From: JAGXRK01 sp963714415
Lineage (GTDB): Bacteria; Bacteroidota; Ignavibacteria; Ignavibacteriales; Ignavibacteriaceae
DNA: 64,000 nt
Reading direction: 5' to 3'
Assembly: GCA_963714415.1 (NCBI GenBank)
Contig: CAVQOL010000002.1
Coordinates: 124,001-188,000, forward strand
The translations under genes and the position numbers were made by a program. The stretch's first letter is position 1. Each line of letters starts with the position of its first letter. The notes beneath the pieces were generated by a model. The model was not told where the DNA came from and ran no database searches. It saw only the letters and a list, made by a program, of their open reading frames with translations. This document shows positions 10,173-20,364 of the stretch, one piece after another.

Positions 10173-10649
10173 ATGTCCGGTAAAAATTTCGTCTATTTAA
10201 CAAGAGAACGATTGATAGAACTTGAAAAAGAGCTTAAGGTTATGAAAATCAGCGGCAGAAAAGAAATGGCTTCAAAAATTGCCGAAGCCCGTTCTCATGG
10301 CGATCTTTCTGAAAACGCCGAATATGATGCAGCCAAAGAGGAACAAGTGCTTTTTGAAATGCGCATTGCAAAGCTTGAAGATATTCTGTCACGTGCTCAG
10401 ATAATTGACACTTCAAAAATGCCGGAAGATGAGGCTCATATTTTGTCTAAAGTCAAAATCAAAAACATAAAAACAAAAAAGGTTGTTGAGTATTTGCTCG
10501 TTTCGCCTGAAGAAGCTGATTTTCAGGCTGGAAAAGTTTCTGTAACTTCTCCGGTTGGACAAAGTTTACTTGGTGCCAAAGCGGGACAAACTGTTAAAGT
10601 CAATGCTCCTGCAGGTTTATTAAAATTTGAAATTTTAGAGATCAATTAA
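10173..10649 (+). CDS. greA: Transcription elongation factor GreA
   Basis: From the ATG at 10173 the protein has 158 residues, the usual GreA length; an upstream in-frame start would overlap the terminator and add 15 unrelated residues. The N-terminal coiled coil carries 'SGRKEMASKIAEARSHGDLSENAEYDAAKEEQ' in part (the tip acidic residues D and E that reach into the RNA polymerase channel), and the C-terminal FKBP-like domain contains 'SPVGQSLLGAKAGQTV'. GreA stimulates transcript cleavage in backtracked polymerase. It starts the greA-rib-tilS-hpt-ftsH run. No clear Shine-Dalgarno precedes it, common in this lineage. Confidence 0.95.
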   Translation: MSGKNFVYLTRERLIELEKELKVMKISGRKEMASKIAEARSHGDLSENAEYDAAKEEQVLFEMRIAKLEDILSRAQIIDTSKMPEDEAHILSKVKIKNIKTKKVVEYLLVSPEEADFQAGKVSVTSPVGQSLLGAKAGQTVKVNAPAGLLKFEILEIN

Positions 10650-10661
10650 AAGAATTCATTT

Positions 10662-11751
10662 GTGGCTGATGAATCTTACATACAGCTTACTTTAGAAATA
10701 GCAAAAAGAGGAATCGGAAAAGTCAGTCCTAATCCTCTTGTTGGTTGTGTTATTACCAAAAACGATAAAATTATCGGAGCAGGTTTTCACACAAAGTATG
10801 GTGATGATCACGCCGAAATAAATGCAATCAATTCATCTCGCGAAAACCTTGAAGGCTCAACTTTTTATATAAACCTTGAGCCGTGCAGTCATTATGGACA
10901 AACCCCGCCATGTGTTGACAGAATAATACGGGAAAAAATTAAAAGAGTTGTAATTGGAACACTGGATGTAAATCCTTTAGTCAGTGGTAAGGGTGTTAAA
11001 AAATTAAAAGATGCGGGAATAGAAGTAAAAGTTGGCGTACTTGAAAAAGAATGTGAAGAGCTGAATAAATTCTTTTTTAAATTTCTAAATAAAAAACTTC
11101 CTTATGTTACTCTTAAAGCTGCAATTACTCTCGATGGAAAAATTGCCGATATAAATTCGCACTCCGGCTGGATATCTTCGCCTGAATCCAGAAGATATGT
11201 TCATAGTTTAAGAAATAAGTATGATGCAGTTTTAATTGGTTTGAATACTGCAATGATTGATGATCCTCAGTTAACAGTAAGACATGTTGAGGGACGAAAT
11301 CCCTGGCGTATCATTCTTGATTCAAAATTAGAACTTCCGACTGATCTGAAAATCTTCCAAAAGAATAATGATAAAAGAACAATTCTGGTTATTTCGGATA
11401 CAGGATCAAAGAAAAAAAGAAAAATTGCCAAACTGGAAAAGTCAGGTGTTAAATTTATTGTAATAACTAAAAGTCATAATCAGAAAATCCGTCTGAAACC
11501 ACTTCTAAAAAAATTGTACAAATTAAATATAACATCATGTACTTGTTGAGGGCGGAAGCAAAATTTTCACTTCGTTCATAAAGCAAAAATTGTTTGATGA
11601 TATGATTTTGTTTATTAGTCCCAAGATTTTAGGAGAAGGTGTGCCCGTTGTTAATAATCTTGGAATTGAAAATGTTAAAAAATCTCTCAATCTAAAATTG
11701 AAGAGTTGTGAAGTTATGGGTGAGGATATTGTAGCGGAGTATTTACCATAG
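10662..11751 (+). CDS. ribD: Bifunctional riboflavin deaminase/reductase RibD (frameshift near 11537)
   Basis: GTG start at 10662, 12 bases after greA. The N-terminal deaminase has 'HAEINAI' and 'PCSHYGQTPPC' (zinc ligands H, C, C); the reductase follows from about residue 145 ('VTLKAAITLDGKIAD', 'SGWISSPESRRYVH'). The first frame stops at 11549, but the next frame continues with 'VLVEGGSKIFTSFI', 'ILGEGVP' and ends at 11751. Removing one base near 11537 gives 'NITS-VLVEGG' and a 362-residue protein of normal size. RibD performs the second and third steps of riboflavin synthesis from GTP. The break is not in a homopolymer. Confidence 0.9.
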
Positions 11752-11798
11752 CATTTGTTTAATCAATTTTTATTGAATCAAAATGTTTAATTAGAGTT

Positions 11799-11950
11799 GA
11801 GGCTGTTTCAAAAGTTCCAATTTTCATGTCATTCCCGCGTAGGCGGGAATCTAAACCTATAAACAAAATAGATTCCCACTCCTGCCTACCGCAGGCAGGT
11901 TCGTGGGAATGACAAACAGGTAAAACTCACTTTTTAGATAGTCTCGGCTC
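11799..11950. mobile_element. MITE-like repeat element, copy 1 (with nested palindrome)
   Basis: A 152-bp non-coding element beginning GAGGCTGTTTCAAAAGT and ending with a partly matching inverted end (...AGTCTCGGCTC). Inside are two hairpins: ATTCCCG/CGGGAAT at 11831-11850 and GATTCCCACT/...GTGGGAAT around 11871-11910. A second copy lies at 26354-26483. The ends resemble the GAGGCTGTCTCAAAAG type of terminal repeat known from some IS elements, so it may be moved by a transposase supplied elsewhere; that link is inference. Confidence 0.65.
11881..11900. repeat. 20-bp palindrome nested in the hairpin loop of the MITE-like element
   Basis: CCTGCCT (11881-11887) pairs perfectly with AGGCAGG (11893-11899) across a five-base loop. 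The other MITE copy lacks these bases at the matching position (26437), so this is a separate small insertion. A related palindrome is inside the coding region near 37385. Confidence 0.7.
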
Positions 11951-12027
11951 ATTAATTTACAATAAGTCTATGCTGCATCATGTAGTTTTGTAACGTAATT
12001 ATTTTTAGTTATTAATTCGGAGAAAAA

Positions 12028-12645
12028 ATGTTCACAGGATTAGTTGAAGAAAAAGGAATCCTTTCAGATAAGCTTCCAACCGGAGATGGATTTCAATTTA
12101 CAATCAAAGCAAAAAAAATAATGGACGATCTGGAAATCGGAAGTAGCATTGCCGTTAACGGATGCTGTCTTACTGTTGTTAAAAAGACAGACGATTCATT
12201 TTCTGTGGATACAATTGAAGAAACATTAAAAAAAACTAATCTTGGTGTTCTTAAACAGGGTGAAAAAGTAAATCTTGAAAGACCTTTGCTTGCTGATGCA
12301 AGACTTGGCGGACATTTTGTTCTTGGGCATATTGATACTATCGGAAGAGTTGAAGATGTAAAGGAATTATCAAACAGCCATTGGGTGACGATTTCATTTA
12401 AAGAAGAATTCAAACATTATCTTATTTATGTGGGATCAATTGCAATTGATGGTGTTAGTATGACTGTTGCCGAATTGAAGGATAATACTTTTTCAGTTGG
12501 AATTATTCCGCATACCTGGAAGGAAACAATTTTTGCTGATAAGAAAATCGGAGATACTGTGAACTTAGAGTTTGATGTTCTTGGCAAATACGTCGAAAGA
12601 ATTATGGAAGGAAAAGATCCTTCTGAATTTCAAATGAAAAAATAA
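12028..12645 (+). CDS. ribE: Riboflavin synthase, alpha subunit
   Basis: 205 residues with the two tandem lumazine-binding domains: the first opens 'MFTGLVEEKG' and has 'VNGCCLTVV', the second has 'GHIDTIGRV' and 'IAIDGVSMTVAE'. It dismutates two molecules of 6,7-dimethyl-8-ribityllumazine to riboflavin. It lies downstream of ribD, separated by a 276-bp gap that holds the MITE-like element, which may weaken their co-transcription. No FMN riboswitch is recognisable upstream. A GGAG Shine-Dalgarno stands before the ATG. Confidence 0.95.
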   Translation: MFTGLVEEKGILSDKLPTGDGFQFTIKAKKIMDDLEIGSSIAVNGCCLTVVKKTDDSFSVDTIEETLKKTNLGVLKQGEKVNLERPLLADARLGGHFVLGHIDTIGRVEDVKELSNSHWVTISFKEEFKHYLIYVGSIAIDGVSMTVAELKDNTFSVGIIPHTWKETIFADKKIGDTVNLEFDVLGKYVERIMEGKDPSEFQMKK

Positions 12646-12649
12646 TCAA

Positions 12650-14029
12650 GTGAAAAAAACAGAAGAAAAAGTAATTAAGTTTATCGCATCCTCTTCTTTG
12701 ATTGAAAAAGGTGATAAAATTCTTGTTGCACTCAGCGGCGGACCTGATTCTATTTTTCTTCTTCATTTTCTAAATAAGTATCAAAGGAAATATAAAATTG
12801 AACTGGGTGCATTTCATCTTAATCATAAGCTCAGAGGAAAAGCTGCTGAACAGGATGAAAAGTTTTGTGGTAAGTTCTGTGATAAATTAAAGATCAAATA
12901 CTTTTCTTCTGTTAAGAATGTTCAGGCATTTGCAAAAAAGAATAAAATTTCTGTTGAAGAAGCAGGAAGAATTATTCGTTATAAATTGCTGAAAGAAATT
13001 TCTTATAAACATAGTTATTCAAAAATTGCCACTGCTCATATTCAGGATGATAATACTGAAACTGTTTTTCTGAATCTTATAAAAGGAAGCGGAATAACCG
13101 GAATGAGCGGAATTCCTGCACAAAGGGAAAACATTATACGTCCGGTTTTATGTTTAAGCAAAGATGAAATTTTAGATTATCTTCATTTTCACAAAATCGC
13201 TTATCGAACTGATGAATCAAATTTATCAGAAGATTATGAAAGAAATTATTTAAGACATCAGATAATTCTTTTTATTAAGGAAAGATTAAATCCTTCTTTA
13301 GATGAAACAATATTTAATTCTTCACTTGTCTTTCAATCGGTAAAAGATTTTTTTGATAAAAAAGTAAGTGAGTTTATTAATCAAGTTGTTACTTTAGATG
13401 ATAAAAGTTTGACGATTAATATTAAATTTCTTCCCGATTTTCATAGATCAATAATTACAGAATCTATTAGAGAGGCTGTCAGGAACAAATGGGAAGTAAA
13501 TCTTAACTTTAGTGATGTAACAAGAATTCTTGAACTGATAAATAAACAATCCGGTTTGACGATAGAACTTTCTGAAAATCTTGTTGCATTAAAAGATAGA
13601 GGAAAAATGGTCATCAAAAAAAAATCTTCTATCGTTGATGCGAAAAAGAAGTGTATTAAAGTTGGTGAATCATTAAAAACAGACACTGGTGTTATTTCAA
13701 TTAAAGAGTTTGATAAAAATAAAATTAAGTATAATGCGAATTCGAATATTGAATATATTTCAGGAGACAACCTTTCAAAGAAACTAACAATTAGAAAGTG
13801 GCAAAATGGCGATAAATTTATCCCACTCGGAATGAAGGGTGAAAAAAAAGTATCCGATTTTCTTATTGATATAAAAATGAACAGATTAGAAAAACAAAAT
13901 CAATTTGTTCTTGTTGATGGTGTTAAGATAATTTGGTTAATAGGAAAAAGAATAGATAACCGGTTTAAGATAACAGAAGAAACAAAGAAAGTTTTACAAT
14001 TATGTTGGAAGCCGAACAAAACATTATAG
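12650..14029 (+). CDS. tilS: tRNA(Ile)-lysidine synthase TilS
   Basis: 459 residues from a GTG start four bases after ribE. The PP-loop 'LVALSGGPDSIFLLHFL' binds ATP; 'HLNHKLRGKAAEQDE' and 'ATAHIQDDNTETVFLNLIKGSG' are the family's next motifs, and a C-terminal TilS substrate-binding domain ends with 'VDGVKIIWLIGKRIDNRFKI'. The enzyme modifies the wobble C of the tRNA that reads AUA, and is normally essential. Its end overlaps hpt by 28 bases. The tilS-hpt-ftsH order is a widely conserved bacterial arrangement. Confidence 0.95.
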   Translation: MKKTEEKVIKFIASSSLIEKGDKILVALSGGPDSIFLLHFLNKYQRKYKIELGAFHLNHKLRGKAAEQDEKFCGKFCDKLKIKYFSSVKNVQAFAKKNKISVEEAGRIIRYKLLKEISYKHSYSKIATAHIQDDNTETVFLNLIKGSGITGMSGIPAQRENIIRPVLCLSKDEILDYLHFHKIAYRTDESNLSEDYERNYLRHQIILFIKERLNPSLDETIFNSSLVFQSVKDFFDKKVSEFINQVVTLDDKSLTINIKFLPDFHRSIITESIREAVRNKWEVNLNFSDVTRILELINKQSGLTIELSENLVALKDRGKMVIKKKSSIVDAKKKCIKVGESLKTDTGVISIKEFDKNKIKYNANSNIEYISGDNLSKKLTIRKWQNGDKFIPLGMKGEKKVSDFLIDIKMNRLEKQNQFVLVDGVKIIWLIGKRIDNRFKITEETKKVLQLCWKPNKTL

Positions 14030-14553
14030 TCAACAGCGATAAATTTGAAATTTTGCTTACTGAAAAACAAATTCAAAAGCGTGTTTCAGAATTAGGCGAG
14101 CAGATATCAAAGGATTATGCTGACAAAGTTCCTGTATTTATCGGTGTATTAAACGGTGCATTTATTTTTATGTCTGACTTGTTAAAAAATATCAATATTA
14201 ATTGTGAAGTTGATTTTTTTAAATTATCAAGTTATGGCGATGCAAAAATATCATCAGGCAAAGTCAAGCTTCTTAAAGAGCTTAATTGCGATGTGAACGA
14301 AAGAGACATAATAATTGTTGAAGATATTGTAGATTCAGGACTTTCGATAAAATATATTGAGGATATATTCAAAGAACATAAACCAGCAAGTATGAGGGTT
14401 GTATCACTGCTAATGAAGCCTAAAAGCCTTAAATATGATGTAAAAATTGACTATATTGGTTTCAATATTCCAAGTAAATTTGTAGTTGGTTATGGATTAG
14501 ATTATGAACAAAAGTTTCGTAATCTAAAATCAATTTATGTATTAAGTGAATGA
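14002..14553 (+). CDS. hpt: Hypoxanthine phosphoribosyltransferase
   Basis: 183 residues with the PRPP-binding motif 'IIIVEDIVDSGLSI' and the family N-terminal 'FIGVLNGAFIFMSDLLKNI'. It converts hypoxanthine (and guanine) plus PRPP to the nucleotide in purine salvage. Translation is probably coupled to tilS because the ATG at 14002 lies inside the tilS 3' end. Full length for the family, with no anomalies seen. Confidence 0.95.
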   Translation: MLEAEQNIIVNSDKFEILLTEKQIQKRVSELGEQISKDYADKVPVFIGVLNGAFIFMSDLLKNININCEVDFFKLSSYGDAKISSGKVKLLKELNCDVNERDIIIVEDIVDSGLSIKYIEDIFKEHKPASMRVVSLLMKPKSLKYDVKIDYIGFNIPSKFVVGYGLDYEQKFRNLKSIYVLSE

Positions 14554-14571
14554 CGGAGATTTTCAAATAAT

Positions 14572-16650
14572 ATGGATAAAAAGTTCAGAATATTTAATAT
14601 GAGTGATAATAAAAATAAACCTCCCTCCAAAGGGCCTGATAAAGGTAATGGACCAAATCGTCCCGATGATAATTTCGATTGGTCAAAAGTAATTCGTATG
14701 GTTTTTGGATGGGGAGCAGTAGTTGTTGCTGCAGTAATTGTTATGCAGGTTTTTCGTACTGAAACTGAAAACTATATCGAAATTCCTTATGGTGAATATG
14801 AAAATTTGCTTAACGAACCGGGCAAAATTGTTTCTGCAACTATTACTAAATCGGATTTAAACGATTATAGTTTCAATGCTGAACTGTCTTCCGAAACTAC
14901 AGTTACAATAAATGACAAACCTGTTCCGGTCAAAGCTATTTCGGTTTATATTCCCGAACCAATTATTAAAGATCAGGAAGCAATCTGGAAAGAAAAAGGA
15001 ATCGATTATACTTTTGAGAAGCAATCAGGTGAGTGGGTAAACTATCTCATCGGATTTTTGCCGTGGCTACTCATCATTGCAGTTTGGATCATTATTATGA
15101 GAAGAATGCAGGGACAAGGTGGCGGATCAAGAGGAATTTTTTCTTTTGGAAAAAGTAAAGCAAAATTGATTAGTGCTTCCGGTAAAAAAGTTACATTCAG
15201 AGATGTTGCCGGAACAGATGAGGCTAAACTTGAGCTCCTTGAAATAATTGAGTTTTTAAAAGAACCATCAAAATTTCAAAAACTTGGAGGAAAAATTCCG
15301 AGAGGAGTTTTGTTATTAGGACCTCCGGGAACAGGAAAAACATTATTAGCACGTGCAGTTGCCGGTGAAGCTGGTGTTCCGTTCTTCTCTATAAGCGGTG
15401 CCGACTTCGTTGAAATGTTTGTCGGTGTTGGTGCAAGCCGTGTTCGTGACTTATTTGAACAAGGAAAGAAAAGTGCACCTTGTATAATTTTTATTGATGA
15501 AATTGATGCAGTCGGAAGACACAGAGGTGCAGGTCTCGGCGGTGGTCACGATGAAAGAGAGCAAACTCTAAATCAGCTTCTGGTTGAGATGGATGGATTT
15601 GAACAGAATAGCGGAGTTATAATTATTGCAGCAACAAACAGACCCGATGTTCTCGATCCGGCGTTACTTAGACCGGGAAGATTTGACCGTCAGGTTGTTG
15701 TTGATCGTCCCGATGTAAAAGGAAGAGAAGGAATTCTAAAAGTTCATACAAGAAATATTCCTCTTTCTGAAAAAGTTGATCTGGAAGTTCTTGCAAAAGG
15801 AACTCCCGGACTTGCAGGTGCTGATCTTGCCAATCTTGTTAACGAAGCTGCACTGCTTGCTGCAAGAAAAGATAAGAAAAACGTTGAAATGGATGACTTT
15901 GAACAAGCTAAAGATAAAGTAATGATGGGAATGGAACGAAAAAGTCTTATCATTTCAGATGAAGAAAAGAAAACTACTGCTTACCATGAAATTGGTCACG
16001 TTCTTGTTGCAAGAAAGATTCCAGAAGCAGATCCTGTTCATAAAGTTACTATTATTCCAAGAGGAAGAGCCTTAGGTGTAACAAGCTATCTGCCAATTGA
16101 TGAAAAACACACCTACTCTAAAGAATATCTTGAAGCGATGATAACTTATGCCTTAGGCGGAAGAGCAGCAGAGAAAATTGTGTTCAATCATTTTACTACC
16201 GGTGCAGGTAATGATATTGAAAAAACGACAAGCATTGCACGTAAAATGGTTTGTGAGTGGGGAATGAGTGAAAAGCTTGGTCCATTAAGTTATGGTGCTA
16301 AACAGGAAGAGATATTCCTTGGCAGAGAAATTCAAAGGCACAGAGATTATAGTGAAAAAACCGCAATTGACATTGATGAAGAAATTAAAGTAATCGTTAA
16401 TAAAGGTATGATGAGGGCAGAGAGTATATTGCGCGATAATATCGATTTACTTCATAAGCTTTCTAAAGAACTTCTTGAAAGAGAAATTCTGGATGGAGAA
16501 GAAATTGATAGAATTATCAAAGGAGAAGAACTTCCTCCTGTTCAGAAAGAGGAAGAAAAACCTAAAACTGATGAAGTTCCTGAGCATGTTAAAAAGTTGA
16601 TGGATGAACGTAAGAACAAGGAAACTACTCCTAAAGATGAATCAAATTGA
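14572..16650 (+). CDS. ftsH: ATP-dependent zinc metalloprotease FtsH
   Basis: 692 residues. Two membrane helices (about residues 38-60 and 160-177) flank a periplasmic segment. The AAA domain has Walker A 'GPPGTGKT', Walker B 'IIFIDEIDAVG' and the arginine-finger region 'LRPGRFDRQ'; the protease has 'HEIGH' and the third zinc ligand in 'GAGNDIEKTT'. It degrades misfolded and regulatory membrane proteins. A second possible start is the ATG at 14599 (MSDNKNK), which would remove nine residues without affecting any domain. It lies 18 bases after hpt. Confidence 0.97.
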   Translation: MDKKFRIFNMSDNKNKPPSKGPDKGNGPNRPDDNFDWSKVIRMVFGWGAVVVAAVIVMQVFRTETENYIEIPYGEYENLLNEPGKIVSATITKSDLNDYSFNAELSSETTVTINDKPVPVKAISVYIPEPIIKDQEAIWKEKGIDYTFEKQSGEWVNYLIGFLPWLLIIAVWIIIMRRMQGQGGGSRGIFSFGKSKAKLISASGKKVTFRDVAGTDEAKLELLEIIEFLKEPSKFQKLGGKIPRGVLLLGPPGTGKTLLARAVAGEAGVPFFSISGADFVEMFVGVGASRVRDLFEQGKKSAPCIIFIDEIDAVGRHRGAGLGGGHDEREQTLNQLLVEMDGFEQNSGVIIIAATNRPDVLDPALLRPGRFDRQVVVDRPDVKGREGILKVHTRNIPLSEKVDLEVLAKGTPGLAGADLANLVNEAALLAARKDKKNVEMDDFEQAKDKVMMGMERKSLIISDEEKKTTAYHEIGHVLVARKIPEADPVHKVTIIPRGRALGVTSYLPIDEKHTYSKEYLEAMITYALGGRAAEKIVFNHFTTGAGNDIEKTTSIARKMVCEWGMSEKLGPLSYGAKQEEIFLGREIQRHRDYSEKTAIDIDEEIKVIVNKGMMRAESILRDNIDLLHKLSKELLEREILDGEEIDRIIKGEELPPVQKEEEKPKTDEVPEHVKKLMDERKNKETTPKDESN

Positions 16651-17305
16651 TAATGGAACAATTCACTACAGAGATGAATTAATACGAAAATTAATTCATC
16701 TCTTTTCTCTTTCCATCCCTGTCATTTATTACTTTATTCCAACTACTACCGCCGCAACAATTTTAGGAATTCTTACTGTAATCGCATTGATAATGGATCT
16801 TGGACGGTATTTATCACCTGCTTTCGGAAAATTTTTTTATAAGATATTTGGATTCTTGCTTCGCAAGCATGAACTTGATCATAAAAAAAGAAATCTTAAC
16901 GGCGCAACGTATGTGCTTATTGCTGCATTTCTAGGAGTTTTAATTTTTCCTAAAGTTATTTTTGTTACTGCTTTTGCAATTCTAATAGTAAGCGATACAA
17001 GTGCGGCTCTTATTGGAAGAAAATTTGGTAAAATTAAATTCCTGAGAAAAAGCTTAGAGGGAACTTTAGCATTTTTCATTAGTGCAAGTATAGTAATTTT
17101 TTTTACTCCTAAGGTCGGGAATTTAGGTATGGAATATCTGATTGGATTTATTGCCGCCTTTATTGGTGCTATTGTTGAAAATCTTTCATTTGGAATTGCT
17201 GATGATAATATATCAGTTCCTTTTTCAATCGGATTTATAATGTGGGGTTTATATTCATTGTGGCTTCCAAATCTGGAATTAATTCTTAAAAACGTTCCGG
17301 TGTAA
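16637..17305 (+). CDS. CTP-dependent lipid kinase-like membrane protein (dolichol/phytol kinase, DGK1 family)
   Basis: From the ATG at 16637 (overlapping the ftsH stop) the protein has 222 residues and about six membrane helices. The motif 'VSDTSAALIGRKFGKIKFL' followed by 'KSLEGTLAFF' is the hallmark of the SEC59/VTE5/DGK1 group of CTP-dependent polyprenol, phytol or diacylglycerol kinases. Its substrate here cannot be determined; lipid carrier recycling is one option. The longer frame from 16604 lies inside ftsH and lacks support. Confidence 0.8.
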   Translation: MNQIDNGTIHYRDELIRKLIHLFSLSIPVIYYFIPTTTAATILGILTVIALIMDLGRYLSPAFGKFFYKIFGFLLRKHELDHKKRNLNGATYVLIAAFLGVLIFPKVIFVTAFAILIVSDTSAALIGRKFGKIKFLRKSLEGTLAFFISASIVIFFTPKVGNLGMEYLIGFIAAFIGAIVENLSFGIADDNISVPFSIGFIMWGLYSLWLPNLELILKNVPV

Positions 17306-17307
17306 TT

Positions 17308-18400
17308 ATGAAAAAAATATTTTTGATTCCTTCAATTTTTAGTTTTAGTAATTCTTTTATCCTCTTGCGATTCTTCAAGAAATCCGGCAGTAGGTATTGA
17401 AGATGAAATATTTGTGGTGGCAGATTCACTTGAGTTTGAAGAACTCAAATTAGCCCTGGAAACCACACTGGAGATTGAGATCAATACTCCGCTTCCTGAA
17501 AAACTTTTTAATCTGAAAAGGATTTCTCCTAACCAGCTTGATAAATTCAGGAACAGGAAAAACATCGTTATTGCTGCTCCACTTAATTCGGGTTCATATA
17601 CATCTAAATACATCGAGTCAATAATTGATTCAAGTGTGAAAGAAAAATTTCTAACTGATAGTGATTTCATTCTAAGGAAATATGATCTTTGGGCAAAAAA
17701 TCAGCTTGTTACAGTTCTCACTGCTCCTTCTATACGTGAACTTGAATTTAAAATATTGAAGAATAAAGACAAGATTCTTTATACTTATCAGAAAATATCT
17801 GATAAAAGACTGTATGAAAGTCTTTACAGCAGTGCTTATGAACGAAAAGATATTCAGGGAAAACTTTTGCGTGATTACGGTTGGTTAATATATGTTCAGG
17901 CTGATTTTCAACTTGCATTAAATAAGCCTGATGATAATTTCGTCTGGCTTCGAAGATCACCCGGAAGTGATATGGAAAGATGGATCTTTGTTTACTGGAT
18001 TGAAAATGCTTCACCTGAATACCTTAACATTGATTCTATAAAAACAATTCGCAATAGAGTAACGGAAAAATTTTATTTAACATCTGATGATTCTGCTTAT
18101 GTTGTTATTGCTGAAGATTTCTTTACGTGGAACGAAGTGAACTTTAAGGAAAGATATGCGATTTTCACTCAGGGACTTTGGGAATTAAACACCAAAGGTA
18201 TGGGCGGACCGTTTGTTAACTACACTTTTTATGATGAAAAAACCAAAAGAATTTATATGCTTGACGGTTCTGTCTATGCACCAAAGTACTATAAACGAAA
18301 TCTAATTCAGCAGGTTGATGTGATACTTCAATCTTTCTATACAAAAGACGAGCTTTCTGAAGACAGAATAGATGAATTGTTAGATGCGGTTCCCGATTAA
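17308..18400 (+). CDS. DUF4837 lipoprotein (frameshift near 17343)
   Basis: The true start is the ATG at 17308: MKKIFLIPSI, then one base too many in the T run at 17337-17341. With four Ts the frame continues 'LVLVILLSSCDSSRN', a classic lipoprotein signal with its lipobox Cys, and joins the long frame from 17414. The 363-residue product has the DUF4837 core ('PGSDMERWIFVYW', 'YVVIAEDFFTWNEVNF', 'QGLWELNTKGMGGPFVNY'). The family is typical of Bacteroidota relatives and has no assigned function. It sits two bases after the lipid kinase and may be co-transcribed. Confidence 0.85.
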
Positions 18401-18404
18401 AGAA

Positions 18405-20361
18405 TTAGTCTATTAAAAGATTCTGTAATTGCGGTGGAATCCTGTAATCGGGAAAGTCTGCCGCAATTTTTTTTACATACAATTTAGCCCTCCCGATTTT
18501 ATTATACTGTAATTCATAAAATGCCCTGTTTACCAGCATACTTCCAATAAAGTTTTCCATTGCTAAAACATATTCATCTTTTCTTTCGGGCATTCTAATT
18601 TTAAAATCAGGATCCGGGGCAGGAATATACTTTTGATGTTTCGTTACTTTAAATAAAAAAAGATGCGGTACTAGAAAATATCCGTCAGGTAAATTAAACT
18701 CACCTCGCTGCATTTCATTCTGTACAACTTCCGGCGCAACATAGAAATTGTGTTTATTAATATTAGTAGCAACCAGATTAGTCATCAATTTCCGGAATAA
18801 CATTTCCAAAAGATTAGCATCGAAGTTTTCTTTTCTTTCGAACGGTTTTAATGCTTCAAGAAATGGATCAACGTCTTTTCGGATTCCGTCAAGCAAACCG
18901 GGATACTTGCTATCAAGCTGAACATAATACCACGATCTTCTTAACAATTCCTTGTCAACTACAACAATATCTCTCCTTAAATTTTCAACAAACTGATAGT
19001 AATATGATGCTGAGATAAAATAATCCCACTGGTAACTAAAAATAATAGCATCCTTTTCAACGCTGCTCAACAAAGTTTTTGTGTAATCTTCATAAACATA
19101 AGTTTTGCTTTGATCAACTTCGCTAAAATTTGAGTATGCTTGAAAAGTAATAATCAATGCAGCCACAAAAACAGTAATTGATCTTACAATTTTATTGTTT
19201 GATAATTCAGAAAAAATTTTCACAAAACCCAGAATACTGAAAAATGCAAGACTTACATAAGCAAGAAGGAAGTAAGCATCTATATCATTGATATCATAAT
19301 TGATAGAATATAAAACTGTAAATAGAAAAGATATAAATAGAAAAATGAATAGTTTTCTCGATTTTATAAAAGTTACTATAATGCCAAAAACAACGACTAA
19401 AATTGTTATAGAGAATTCTGATATAAGATTGCCAATAAAATAATCAAGCTGTTCTTTTGCTGCTTCTGTTGAAGAGAATAGCCAGACCTGATATTGAAAT
19501 CCGCTTATGTGTCTTATAATTTTTTCGAAGTCAACAGGATTTCCCCAATTAAAAAAGGGCTGTTGCGATGCACGAATTGGTAAATAGGCATAGATTAAAA
19601 CTAAGACAGGTAAGAACAATAAAATCATTAAACCAATTCGCAAAAAACTATTTTTATTAAATCTCCATTTGTTAAAGTAGAGATATGCAACACCGGGAAG
19701 TATTAACAAAGTTGTCATATGGTTTGTAAATCCAAGTGCAAGAAAGAAAGCAAATAACAACCAGCTTTTCGATTTTAAAGTTATCTTCAGTTTCATCTCT
19801 TTTTACAAAAGCTTTAATCAATGAAAGAATTATCAAGCTCATCAACAGAAGATGAAATGAATAAACCTCAACAGAAGTACTTTGAAACCAGAATGTTTTG
19901 CTGAAAGCAAGGGCTAATCCTGCAAGCATTGCACTGAGTATTTTTATTGGCTCATTAAACTCAAGAAAAATTTTTGATGACTGTTTCTTTTCTGCTTTTT
20001 GTTTTTTGCTTTGCTTCTTTTTTTTATCTGTCTTTGCAACTTTTGAAGTTGAGAAGATCTCGATGTTATCAAGAATAAACTTAGCAGTGTATGTAAATAC
20101 TGAAACTGCTATTGCACAATATAAGGCTGCAAGTAAATTCAGCTGATAAATGGTTGTAAAAGGTAAAGGAATTTTTGAGAAGAGAAATCCTATTATTGTA
20201 TAAAGTGGATATCCTGTTGGATGTGCAATTCCAAGTGTTGCCTGAACAGCTGCAAGTTCACCCGTGTCAATTTGTATGACCGAAGGTGCAAGCGTAAAAA
20301 GATAAACAACAAATGCAGTAAATCCAGTTAATATGTAGAAATATTTATTTATCAATTTCAT
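18405..20361 (-). CDS. DUF2723 integral membrane protein, protein O-mannosyltransferase-like (frameshift near 19772)
   Basis: Frames 19672-20361 and 18405-19796 form one protein of about 651 residues. Removing one A from an AAAA run ('DNF-KSKSWLLFAFFLALGF') joins them. The N-terminus 'LAPSVIQIDTGELAAVQATLG' with 'HPTGYPLYTIIGFLF' is diagnostic of DUF2723, related to GT-C glycosyltransferases using lipid-linked sugars; the D in 'IDTGE' corresponds to the acidic residue of the first loop. About ten membrane helices precede a soluble C-terminal part. It probably glycosylates exported proteins; the substrate is unknown. It stands three bases after glnE. Confidence 0.85.
18427..18474 (+). terminator. 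Possible terminator of the DUF4837 gene, overlapping the convergent gene end
   Basis: AATTGCGG (18427-18434) pairs with CCGCAATT (18461-18468) and is followed by eight Ts in all. The 26-base loop is long and the element lies inside the last codons of the minus-strand DUF2723 gene, so it is only a candidate. Confidence 0.4.
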
Positions 20362-20364
20362 TTA

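Noticed and set aside
11752..12027. FMN riboswitch before ribE
   Set aside because: The gap is filled by the MITE-like element and I find no conserved RFN-element segments.
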